The translations under genes and the position numbers were made by a program. From Parelaphostrongylus tenuis (Eukaryota > Nematoda > Chromadorea > Rhabditida > Metastrongylidae): a stretch of 64,000 nucleotides of DNA. The stretch covers positions 124,001 through 188,000 of the forward strand of contig JAHQIW010000300.1 in assembly GCA_019055375.1 (NCBI GenBank), written 5' to 3'. Positions 45,701 to 52,500 of this stretch are shown here, piece by piece; within the stretch, counting starts at the first letter, position 1, and each line of letters begins with the position of its first letter. The notes under the pieces are model-generated. The model had not been told where the DNA came from. It worked only from the letters and a program-made list of their open reading frames with translations, and ran no database searches.

Positions 45701-47928
45701 TCGGTTGATAAATTTGGTATTTATTGCTCGAGTACCAAAGCTTATAGAAACACTTGATATCACTCAATAATGTTCTTGGGCATCGCGAGAGCGCATGTGT
45801 CGCAGTGGTTAGAGGGACACTGCGTCGCACACTATGTCAGTGGCTCTATCTCGCGCTTATAGCTCACCAAGCCATCCACCCCTCCGGGGTCGGTGAGTTG
45901 GTAGCAGACTAGTCTCAGACTTGTCTGAGAAGATAAGCTGTACTGACCTGATACAACGAAGGGCCACCGCGAATCATTGTAAAGGCCAGATATGTAATAA
46001 ATCATCTCAAGCCGAGAGCGTTATTTTTATCACTTATTTTTGGGCATATAATGATAGCTAATCAACCAATCTAAACATTTTGTATAATAAAAAGCCTCAC
46101 TTCGAATACAGATACGCAGAATTCCAGTAACTTTCCGCCTCTCTACGTCGATGGAGATTAGCGCATATTCCAGAACAAAGGCGTTCCTAAATAACTATGA
46201 AATCCCTAGTTATTGATTCAAATGCTTGACAGGGGCAAAAACGTGCGAAAAACAAAAAAGGAACTTTTCGGTAGCACAGATTCCCACGCCTAACTCCTAC
46301 GCTCGACAGAAAGTCCTTATAAAGAGTGTCAGTAATCGTTCAAAATTTCCAATATCAAACTATCCATGTATCGGTTTTTGAAGACCTTTCTATAACACAG
46401 CAAAATCAAAATAATATTATGTTTCACACGCGCATATTTCTTGCCGGACAGAGCTCTTTCTTTGCAGTATTGGTGATCATTCGATAGCGTAAAATTTGCC
46501 GATTTCAAGCTGTGCTTATTTTCTGAAAAGAGCGCTTACTCTGAAACGAAGCAGGGAAAATAAGATTGATTCACGTGCGCGAGAAAGTGTTCTTTGGCCA
46601 ATTCACGGGGAGCGGGGTGGGGGAGGAGGGAGGCAGGGAAGGGTCGGCGTGAACATCGATCGATGGCGCTTAAGTAAGATGTATGTGATTAGGAATTGCT
46701 TTTCCGCTTTCGAAGAAACTCACGGTCAAACTTGTAGTTCTGATACTAAAAGATTTTCTCCACACGTTCATGTACTTTCGTGTTTTCAACAAAGTTAGTT
46801 GGATTGCGAGGCCAAAGTGAAGTATTTCATATTCCTATTCAGCGTTATAAAAGGTCTTTACATAAAACCGACCATGTGCAGCGCTAGCTTGAGAATTAAG
46901 CTTTCGAAGGATATTAACACTCTATATAAATTCTTGTCGAGCGTAAGGGATAGGCTTGAAAATCTGCGCTAATATACGGAATGAGCCCATCGAAGGATGT
47001 TAAATGAAATGCAGAACATTAAGCCCAAAGCGAGAGTGAACTCTCGTGTCGGCCTTTCCAGGCTGAGTGCTAATCACTGCACCACCGGCATGTCACTCAA
47101 CATTCTTAGTCTCATAATTACATCTCTACTGCACTGCTAATAAAGCAATAAGAAAAAATAACATAAGCTTCGTCCGCATAACAGTCATAGACCAACCAGT
47201 CCAGCTTTCCTAAGTGCTGAATCGCCACCGATCCTCACCGCCTTCTTATCGACATCGATACTATGGCCAAATCTTTTGATATAGTCAATACTTCGGATGC
47301 ACCATGACAACGCCTAAATACAGAGGAGTGTACTGTGGAGAAATTCCGTGCAGGACCAACACTATGAATTCATACTGAGACCAAACCTCTTCGAGATCGG
47401 CGGGATCATGAGACTGTTGCACATGCAGCTTCTCATAGATCCATCCAGTCACGTGTAATGAGAGCTGAATCTGTGAACAGCTACCGCTCTTCTGAGCAGA
47501 TTCTCGGAAGAACTGAGCGTAATTCAGCGCCGGATCGCGAGCACCTTCAAATTTTGTAGATGAAAACACAGATAGACCTCTTTGGAACGATAATCGAAGC
47601 CAGGAATTGGTAGAAGGCAAACCTTCCTCCGCGTAGATTTCGGCGATAGCGCGATGAGCAAATGAAAGATCCAGATAGTTACAGAGCTTCGTGGCGAGTT
47701 CCGCGGCTTAAGAGAAATCTTCTTATCGTGAAGATCTCATTAGTTGGAAAGAATCTCACCTCTCTTGTAAGCATTTCGAGCCGCTTTCAAATCGCCATTG
47801 AATCGATACAATGCGCCCAATTCACTGACAAGATCAAGCTGCTTCGTCAAGTCCGTAGTTTTAGCGAGTTCCTTTCGTAGTTCTAAACGAAAAGAGACAA
47901 GCCATGAAGAACACGGTTGGGAGTGCAT
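31317..47928 (-). CDS. TONSL: TONSL (Tonsoku-like) orthologue, about 26 exons
   Basis: TONSL with MMS22L acts in the nucleus as an H3-H4 chaperone that binds unmethylated H4K20 on newly replicated chromatin and promotes recombination at damaged forks. The reconstructed protein is about 1,280 residues (human about 1,378) and has the unique TONSL order: TPRs, acidic segment, three ankyrin repeats, basic/acidic linker, ubiquitin-like domain, C-terminal LRRs. Intron phases match at nearly all junctions. The start is taken as the in-frame ATG at 47926-47928, giving MHSQPCSSWLVSF; a spliced start using the acceptor at 47883 is the alternative. The stop TGA is at 31317-31319. A short exon between 44.65 and 47.20 kb is missing from my model. 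Introns carry RTE, SINE and MITE insertions. Divergent from DDX28 and convergent with the MATH/BTB gene. Confidence 0.9.
32025..32255. repeat. F1-family MITE fragment in TONSL intron
   Basis: Shows the GGTTTAGTACGGCACCTATA block, the core (TTTCAGGCTCATCAGTAACG, then CAGTGCCTTTCGGTTCAACA) and the ACATATGAGGGAACCGACGC end, as at 11.6 and 12.2 kb. Confidence 0.7.
32274..32488. repeat. F1-family MITE with inverted repeats of about 70 bp
   Basis: Both ends read AATAACATGTTTGAG inward, then GTCTGGTACGGCACTTATAC, then CAGCTGATGTTTCGCC. The short centre holds GGTCGGCTGAATCGAAGGGT on the opposite strand of the core. About 215 bp, non-coding, in the last TONSL intron. Confidence 0.85.
33376..33952. 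mobile_element. M2: palindromic mariner-derived element between TA dinucleotides
   Basis: The ends are GGTCGTTCCATGAGTTTTGG and the complement of GGTCATTTCATAAGTTTTGG (18 of 21 identical), each flanked by TA, the mariner target. Both halves encode remnants of the transposase N terminus, left on plus (MELSWDQICLLVMHE) and right on minus. 577 bp, non-autonomous, in a TONSL intron. Confidence 0.85.
34375..34610 (-). repeat. S1 SINE in TONSL intron
   Basis: On minus it has GGTTGGTGAATTAGTACCAG, TGTCTGGGAGGGTAGCAATA, CGCGAGTCATTGTAAAG and the 3' GGGTTGATTAACGCCGG block. The tRNA-like head near 34.6 kb is weak. Confidence 0.65.
35690..35825 (+). repeat. S4 SINE
   Basis: GTGAACCGCGGGTTTAACTC in the B-box position, then CCCACCTGAGGTTGAAAGTT and AGCATATCACTTAGCATCCT, a degenerate S4 copy in a TONSL intron. 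Confidence 0.6.
35865..36901 (-). CDS. TONSL: TONSL exons: ubiquitin-like domain
   Basis: Exon 36723-36901 ends with HIVATLRFEDEHGGML, the first two beta strands. Exon 35865-36061 continues with the helix (MAIAHDRICSELAAYE) and strands (FDIRLSDGREAD, LGEPLVIICRLSK). The phase 2 donor CCGAG|GTACAC joins a one-base acceptor exactly. Position before the LRRs matches human TONSL. The intron between them holds a palindromic S4 SINE pair (36.2-36.6 kb). Confidence 0.8.
36240..36625. repeat. Palindromic S4 SINE pair
   Basis: The left arm (minus) starts at its 3' tail (CACCGCTTTTATAGCGGTGT) and runs to the head near 36400. The right arm (plus) has GTAGTGCAATGGTTGGCATG and CGCGGGTTGAACTGCAG. The centre (36395-36500) carries mismatched complementary CGTTCTGCTACCACTAATTC and GTGACGACAGAACAGG. 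Confidence 0.75.
36936..37235 (+). repeat. S1 SINE, nearly full length
   Basis: A-box GCCGCAGTAGTTAGAGGTGC, B-box ATGGTTCAATCTC, then GGGGTCGGTAAATTGGTACA, ACTGTCTGGGAGGACAAGCA, GCCACCGCGAGTCATTGTAG and the 3' end GATTGATCAATGCCGAGAGC then TTTATCC. It lies in a TONSL intron. Confidence 0.8.
37312..37560. repeat. Palindromic S4 SINE pair
   Basis: The left arm on minus includes GTAGGTGAAAGGGGGGTTCA. The right arm on plus includes GGTGAAACACGGGTTCAATC then CCTGCCTGGTGCTGAAAGTT. The centre around 37420-37450 has diverged. Confidence 0.65.
37589..40172 (-). CDS. TONSL: TONSL exons: ankyrin repeats and linker
   Basis: Exons: 40036-40172 (NAHGETRLHIAARSTDTVL), 39818-39970 (YDVNKRDHGGWTPISEAVSA, then VRILLKAGAEVDP), 39023-39156 (TGGGITPLMEACDKGFVEIA, then LLKCGASVVKKN), then linker exons 38808-38899, 38342-38466, 37862-38113 and 37589-37756. 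The three repeats align with the human histone-reader repeats (GETLLHRACIEG, RDYCGWTPLHEACNYG, GITPLHDALNCG). Phases are consistent throughout. The intron before the first ankyrin exon holds the 40.7 kb RTE and the MITE cluster; the next holds S1 and S2 SINEs and a TA tract. Confidence 0.9.
38575..38725 (+). repeat. S4 SINE
   Basis: A-box-like GTGGTGCAGTGGTAGCACGC, B-box-like AAGCGGGTTCAGCTACC, then a diverged S4 body (TTGTAAAAT-type AT sequence). It lies in a TONSL intron. Confidence 0.6.
39233..39460 (+). repeat. S1 SINE
   Basis: GCGTGGCACAGGGATTAGAG (A box), CGCGCCCAAGGCTTATCAAT, GTCAGCGAATTGGTGCCAAA, GGCCACCCCGAGTCATTGTG and the 3' block AGGAATTGATCAACGTCAAC. It lies in the TONSL intron between the second and third ankyrin exons. 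Confidence 0.7.
39490..39705 (-). repeat. S2 SINE
   Basis: Matches the 25.0 kb and 45.0 kb copies (plus-strand view: GGATCCCAGTACTTCAATTC, GAATACTGGTTGAACGAGCC, TTGACTGCCGAAGAG, GAGCTCGGTTCTACGCGCC) but is truncated before the tRNA-like head. Confidence 0.65.
39721..39787. repeat. (TA)n dinucleotide tract, 67 nt
   Basis: An uninterrupted TA run in the TONSL intron 31 bases downstream (in gene orientation) of an ankyrin exon, immediately beside the S2 SINE. Its length is probably variable between individuals. Confidence 0.95.
40425..40570 (+). repeat. S4 SINE
   Basis: CGGTAGTAAGGTGGTAGCAT (A box), GCGCGAGTTGAACTCCTGCC (B-box position), then CATATCATTCAGTATCTTTG and a degenerate 3' hairpin (CACCGCCATATGATCGAG). 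Confidence 0.65.
40625..41320 (+). repeat. F1b-family MITE split by an RTE insertion
   Basis: The left part (to 40667) reads GTCATGTGGTCTTTTATGGG then ATAGAGTCCAAT. The right part (from 41143) repeats ATAGAGTCCAAT and continues ACACGTGTTTTGGCTCTGAG, GTCTCGTCAGTTGGGCAGCA, CCCTTCGTC and a distal TCTTAGCTGGTATTTATGAA. Compared with the 26.1 kb copy, the RTE interrupts the element just before the core. Confidence 0.8.
40668..41142 (+). mobile_element. RTE-clade retrotransposon, strongly 5'-truncated, 12-bp target-site duplication
   Basis: Encodes only the last 148 or so residues of the RTE protein (WSLRKQDERSL to ESLDDQRDDR, stop at 41123-41125), apparently identical in protein to the 26.5 kb copy with a few silent changes. 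About 11 bases at the 5' junction (TTGTTACTGTT) match neither the host repeat nor the RTE. The 3' end has more than two GGTGATACA units. The duplication ATAGAGTCCAAT lies at 40656-40667 and 41143-41154. It sits in a TONSL intron, antisense to the gene. Confidence 0.93.
41324..41404. repeat. Short foldback with 17-bp perfect arms
   Basis: CGTTTCGAGTGTTTTCT is followed about 45 bases later by its exact complement AGAAAACACTCGAAACG. The right half (AACAATTACGAGATATATAG to AAACACTCG) is repeated directly at 41663-41711 after the neighbouring MITE. Confidence 0.8.
41423..41670. repeat. F1b-family MITE, intact, 32-bp terminal inverted repeats
   Basis: Left 41423-41454 (ATAATTGTTATCTGAGCTAA onward) and right 41639-41670 are inverted copies identical at 31 of 32 positions. 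The inside carries the family core (TCTCGTCAGTCGGCCAGAAC, CCTTCGTCTTTTAGCCAATC, then CTAAGAGTAGGCGACGATTT). 248 bp, non-coding. Confidence 0.9.
41745..47928 (-). CDS. TONSL: TONSL exons: TPR repeats and acidic segment
   Basis: Exons, 5' to 3': 47760-47882 (to 47928 if unspliced), 47623-47706, 47376-47544, 47197-47290, 44509-44653, 44291-44411, 44067-44172, 43925-43981, 42179-42323, 41997-42122, 41745-41940. TPR-like helices include QLDLVSELGALYRFNGDLKA, YLDLSFAHRAIAEIYAEEG, IELAQVLMFTGDFVGAQDAL (compare human IAQVLQDLGDFLAAKRAL) and SIAQTLMDMEVYEEALAWFE. The last exon ends with the acidic run ECDEEDDCDNVSDE, matching the acidic stretch before the ankyrin repeats in human TONSL. All internal phases fit except 47197 to 44653. 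Confidence 0.88.
42655..42915 (+). repeat. S1 SINE
   Basis: GTTCGATTCCGCACTCAAGG (B box), then CCCTCCAGGGTCGGTGTATC, GATACCAGACTCGCCTCAGA, CACAGCGAGTCGATACAAAG and ATCAACGCCGAGAGTTTTAT. The head is degenerate. It lies in a TONSL intron. Confidence 0.7.
43635..43735 (+). repeat. S4 SINE fragment
   Basis: AAAGAGTGAGATGCGGGTTG, GATTCCCGTGAGGTCCAAAA and TTGGTTGGATATCTTAC match the S4 middle; the 3' hairpin is absent. Confidence 0.6.
44795..44880 (+). repeat. S4 SINE fragment abutting M3
   Basis: ACAGTGGCAACATGCGCTCT (A-box region), GTGTTCAAACTCTGCATGTG (B-box region) and AAAATTTTGGATACTA, where the M3 element begins. Confidence 0.55.
44881..45754. mobile_element. M3: palindromic mariner-derived element interrupted by an S2 SINE
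   Basis: The left end GTCGTTCCATAAGTTTTGGC and right end ACCAAAGCTTATAGAAAC are inverted. After the SINE, the right half encodes on minus a mariner N terminus (KWFAKFKVGDSSLED-like region with stops). It lies in the TONSL intron that should also contain the missing TPR exon. Confidence 0.75.
44930..45215 (-). repeat. S2 SINE nested in M3
   Basis: On minus the head reads GGGCACCGTGGCCGAGTGGT then TGTGATGCTCGCCACGG, then a C-rich segment and GCATTG, GCCACAGCCAG and ACAGTATACTACGCCG blocks as in the 25.0 kb copy. The head is well preserved, suggesting a younger insertion than M3. Confidence 0.75.
45790..46025 (+). repeat. S1 SINE
   Basis: GCGCATGTGTCGCAGTGGTT (A box), GTGGCTCTATCTCGCGC (weak B box), CTCCGGGGTCGGTGAGTTGG, CAGACTTGTCTGAGAAGATA, GGCCACCGCGAATCATTGTA; truncated at the 3' end. 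Confidence 0.75.
46300..46935. repeat. F2 long foldback element, copy B
   Basis: Shares TAACACAGCAAAATCAAAAT, ATTATGTTTCACACGCGCAT, GGACAGAGCTCTTTCTTTGC, TGATCATTCGATAGCG and TTCTTTGGCCAATTCACGGG with copies A, C and D. The centre is a G-rich tract (46607-46643). Boundaries are approximate. Confidence 0.65.
46607..46643 (+). other. G-quadruplex-compatible tract in F2 copy B
   Basis: G runs of 4, 4, 5, 3, 3 and 3 separated by 1-4 bases on the plus strand (template strand of TONSL). It is at the centre of the foldback. Confidence 0.7.
47000..47100 (-). repeat. S4 SINE
   Basis: On minus: CGGTGGTGCAGTGATTAGCA (A box), GAGAGTTCACTCTCGCTTTG (B-box position) and CTTAATGTTCTGCATTTC. It lies beside a TPR exon of TONSL. 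Confidence 0.6.
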
Positions 47929-47964
47929 AGGTATTTATATGTTAAACGGCGACAAATAGGAAAC

Positions 47965-48845
47965 CGATCTCAGTCGCTGAACAGGAACTTCTCATAGGAG
48001 TGTGACTAATGATTCGAAAGCTTAAATCTCTGGCTAAAGCCACACGTGCCCCGCTTTTCAAAACATCCTTTTATAACGCTGTAAAATCCAAGATAAAATC
48101 ACGTTTCACACTCTCCGCGGGCCTTGAATTTCTCACGCGTATAACTTGTTGGAAACACGAAAAGCATATCAAAGTGTAGAAGAACTTTCTTAGTATCTGA
48201 GTGAATCGTTTTATTAGGAGCTTCTTTCAAAGGGGAGAAGAAAATCCTAAACGAATAAGAAATTGCATCCCAAATATCCAACGGCCAAGGGACCGATCAA
48301 TTGGTCCCGTCCTCCCCCCCCCCCCCCCCCCGCGACCCCATGGACTGGCCGATAAACAACCTCGGCGAAGAACTCGATCCTATTCTCTCTGCTGACGATA
48401 TTTCCAGAAACTAAGCACAGCATTGGAATCGTTGAAACTCACGCCATCTAATGATTACTGATTGCCTGAAGAAAGAGCTCTGTCCCGCGAGGTATAGAGC
48501 ACAAATCTTTTCTTGCCCCTACAGCGCTATCGAAAGAGCTTTTCCAAAAATCATACATATTTTTTGAGTTCTTTGAAACTTGCGCCATCGAACGACTACT
48601 AGCATTCTATGGAAGGAGTTTTGTCCAAAGAAATATAAGCGTGATAAGAAAGGAAAACATGTGATCGTGTGAAACATAATTTTATTTTCAAATTTACAGC
48701 GTTATGAAAGAGTGTTTTCAAAAGCGGACCATGTACGGCTCTAGCCAGAGAGTGGTGCTTTGAAATGATTACTAGCATTGCTAGAAAAAATTCCTATTCA
48801 GCGAACGAGATCGGTTTTCCATTCGTTTCCGTCTCATTTATAAAT
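47965..48845. repeat. F2 long foldback element, copy C
   Basis: The left end (AAACCGATCTCAGTCGCTGA, then CTCATAGGAGTGTGACTAAT) and the right end (GATTACTAGCATTGCTAGAA, then GAACGAGATCGGTTTTCCAT) are inverted. Internal repeats CTAATGATTACTGATTGCCT and TTTTGTCCAAAGAAATATAA match copies A and D. It starts about 40 bases upstream of the TONSL start codon. Confidence 0.7.
48314..48331. repeat. Run of 18 C
   Basis: Homopolymer at the centre of F2 copy C, giving G18 on the TONSL coding strand. Length in the assembly may be unreliable. Confidence 0.9.
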
Positions 48846-49384
48846 ACCGGTGTAAACCATCTATACCGACAATATATATGCCAAAAACGGAGATCAAAAA
48901 ATACTAAAGAACCTGCTCACCTTCCTCTCTCCTCTTCTTCTTCATATTCAGATCAAAAACCTGGGAGGTTGAACACGACGACGATCAGAATTCGCGGTGC
49001 TATTGTATATTTAAAATTCCCGCCACTACGCGTCCATACTACGGAAAACTCGTCCTTATTCTGCGACCTCCCATTCTTGGGCGGCGCACACATTTTTTTC
49101 TCAGCGTTTGTGGTATAGTCGTTTCTACGTGTGGACCGTTATCGATCGGTGCTTTTGATCTATTGATTCACACTTTTGATCTTGGAATCCAGTGGGAACC
49201 TGTCGTATCCCTTTATGAAGACGATATGCCTTGTGATTCGTCATCTTAGAAAATTCTCGTCGACAACTCGTCGTATAAAGCTCAATAGTGACTCGGTAAG
49301 TATTTGAATGCCTTGTGTTTTCTACTCCTTGCATGAACTCTGAATAAATTTTTGGCAAAAAAAAAGGACAGAGGAATGAGTGGT

Positions 49385-49500
49385 CGGGCAAATGTGCCTC
49401 GGTGGTGTAGTGGTTAGAGCACGCGTCCCCGGATAGGATGAAACGCGGGTTCGATTCCCGCCTGTGGCCGAGTTTTTGCTCACCACTCAATTCTCTTTGG
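49385..49500 (+). repeat. S4 SINE with the best-preserved tRNA-like head
   Basis: GGTGGTGTAGTGGTTAGAGC (A box) and GCGGGTTCGATTCCCGCC (B box within a perfect T-arm), then a GTTTTTGCTCACCACTC tail as in other S4 copies. The acceptor stem does not pair (5' GCCTCGG against 3' CTGTGGC) and the anticodon arm is expanded, so this is not a functional tRNA. Confidence 0.8.
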
Positions 49501-49586
49501 TGTATAAAAAGGACAGCTTCAATCATTTTGGAGTAAAATTGTGATTTTTCTTTGGTCAATTCGGAGATAAATCGAGAGGATTTCAG

Positions 49587-52500
49587 TTTGGATCGCTGTA
49601 TCCCAGCGATATCCGCATCGAGCGCCTCATTTCGCCCAGAAAAGCTCGGGATTTCGACACGCCTACGCCTGTTCGCGATGTCAAAAAGCTGGAAGTCCCT
49701 CTGTCACTATCGAAGAAGAAGAGAGAGCAGCTTCTGAAATTTCTGACGACACAGGAGCCTCGGCCGGAGAATGATCAATGCCTCATAGGTGCCACTGATT
49801 GCTGAATGAGCCATTGGTGACATCTGAGTGACCCAGATTCTAAGCCTTTTCAGAGTGTTCCCGACGAGAGTTCAACCTTTACGAGAGCCAATTGGGACGA
49901 CCCACGACGTTGTGTAGTCGATTCTGGGAAAAGGGCAAGTATAGTGACGACTGGTTTCTGATAAAAAGGAGAACTAAGGTAGTTATCAATCTCCTAAGTT
50001 TTGTCTCCACCTCATTTCCGTGCTCATTCAGATTTCCAGTCAATTCGTGAAGTGGGAAAACGCATGGGAGTGCTATGTTCCGGATCGTCTCCATCCGAGC
50101 GTAAAAACTAATCTAGAAGAACTTGGCCTAAAGAGGCCTACCTTCATTCAGGTACGTAGCTTCACAGTTGTGACGCAGTGGTTAGAGGTGCCCTGCGAGA
50201 CACCACGTAGTCGACCAGTCGATGGTTACAAGTTCGATCCCGCGCTGAAGGCTCGCCAAGCCGTCCACCCCTCCAGGATCGGGAATCGGTTCCAGATTTT
50301 TCTGGGAGGATAGCAGCGCTGGCTTGATATATCGGTAGGCCATCGTGAGTCGTTCTAAAGGCCAAATATGCCTTCAATCACCTTTCGCGATTCTTGATGA
50401 ACAGAAAGTCTAAGCATGGCGGATCCCTCAGGGATTGATCGACGCCGAGAGCTTCTTCTATTGAGCTTTATTTTTGCACTTAAGTTGATTCTATAGCGAC
50501 TGAGTTAGTTTTCTTTTCCTATAAACGACCTTTATGGTTCAGTTCTATTTGCAGTCTCAGTGCCTCAAGGTGTTCTCGTCACCTCATCATCTATTCATCG
50601 CTGCTGAAACAGGATCGGGAAAGACGATTGCCTATGCAGTACCTTTGATTACAAAACTGTTACATCAGAAGAAAAGAGGAGTCTTTGAAAAAGGTCAGAT
50701 CACTGATTATTATTTTGGCCACTAAGTTCTCTTAAAGAGTTTCTTATAAGACGATCATCTTTAATGTCATTAATATGTCTTACATGATCAAGTTTCTGTC
50801 GTGTATGAATCCCATTATTTCGTGCATCCGATTCGTCTTCTCCATTCATCCCTCGCAAAGGTCTTTGAACATTTGACGTGTTGCTTCAGCCGCTGCTTAA
50901 GGATTTCTTCTCTATGAATGTTATAAAATGTTGGTCCAAATGATTCTCCTGGCAATCTCGTAGATCGCCAAGTTAAGGCACTCGTTCATTAATTGCAAGC
51001 GAGTGTTGGAAGATTGGATTCGAACCATTTCCTTGCCCATCACTTTGCTTTATGACACATCGCATAGCTAATGCGCTACTTCGTTTTTCCAAGAAACTAT
51101 TATCATTTTTGAAATCGAAGTGCTACCAATCTTTGAAGTATTCCAGTCAGTAACCTGAGCCCATTAGGGTAGAGTGTGCGAGGAGGTTTGCGAGTTAAGG
51201 GACGTTTACAGAAATATGTTTTGGATACCTCGTTTTGAAATCTAGCGGAATTACGGTTTATTTGGAATCGATCGATAGTAATTCCATGAATTAAGCAAAG
51301 TTTTAAAGCGAAGACAAAGAACGTTTTATATTCTATTATAAAGCGTTGATATGCTATAAGATCAGCTCCGAATGTATTGAAGACGTCGATCAGCTCGAAG
51401 AAGTTTATAGTATACAGAGCCGAATCTCGCTTTGTAACATGTTGTGAGAATCAGGTTTTATTTTATTCGACAAAACCTCTATAGCATTCAGAATGTGGTA
51501 AGTGATGATGAGATTGAACTGCTCCTTGAAATATCTCCATCACTGAATTACGGAGATGTCGGCACGCTTAACTCTTTATGGGCGAAAGTGAGCTGGGCAT
51601 CGTTCGACTTTCGCGAATTGAGTTCACTCAGGAAATTTTAGCAAAATACATGTTTTGTTAACAGCTGGCACAGAATTAAGCAGAGAATCACCGTCATGTT
51701 CTACTCAAATTTGTCCAAAAAGAATTCATTTGGATCTTTACAGTGAGTATATCTTCCAATATACTCGGCGTAGGTGAGAAGAGATTATTCAGCCAGCACA
51801 ATTCGATATACAACTTGCAGCCCTAGTGCCTCGCTGACGCTGCGGTAACACACGGTTGCTGAGTGGCCCTGGTTAAGAGCATAGTGGCTAGGACAGTCTA
51901 AATATATACACGAAAGTTTGGCCTAGAGGAAGGGGAAACGAAAAAAAATTTGTTACTCTCAGAAATTTCGCATTGAGGCATTGTTGTTACCAATGATGTG
52001 TTTGTTGAATACCACCTATTACAGCTGTCGTTCTTGTCGTCACATCGTCACTCAGGGCTCGGACTGCGGCTCTGTTGTCCAAACTCGTCTCCGGAACAGA
52101 TCTGAAGCTCTCAAGGAGTTCAACGGAAACGGATTTCACGGTTAGAAAGTCGTACATCTGTTGTTATTTCCTCACATTTTTTCCACCATCTGATCTCGAG
52201 AACTAAGGATGACTGGGACATTTTGGTAGGAACTCCAGGGCTTGTGGAGAAAGCTCTCCGAAAATCCAAGGACTCATATAATGTGAAACATGTGAGTAAT
52301 GTCGATTCAAAATAGTTATCTGATTAACTCCAAGCTTCGATTTCCAAATCACTAGTGCAATTTCAGTTGATACTAGACGAAGCTGACATGATTCTTGATG
52401 ACAGCTTTACTAGTGTCCTTACGGAAATCTTTTCTTTATACCGATCGCCAATTCTGTCACGAACACTGGAGTTACGTCCATAGGTAAGATCGCATATTAC

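Larger units (their letters stand above)
47929..49586. promoter_or_regulatory. Divergent intergenic region between TONSL and DDX28
   Basis: The two genes point away from each other across about 1.6 kb, so both promoters are expected here. Most of the interval is an F2 foldback (47965-48845) with a C18 run, plus an S4 SINE. I cannot point to a specific core promoter. The DDX28 initiator codon and presequence exon are probably also in this interval. Confidence 0.4.

Noticed and set aside
48765..49118. 117-codon plus-strand gene
   Set aside because: It begins inside the F2 foldback arm, and the same arm gives a similar frame at 58.26 kb in copy D.
49391..49465. tRNA gene
   Set aside because: A and B boxes and the T-arm are excellent, but the acceptor stem does not pair, the anticodon arm is expanded, and the sequence continues into the S4 SINE body.
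49125..49559. 144-codon minus-strand gene
   Set aside because: It runs through the S4 SINE and has no domain; best explained as chance.
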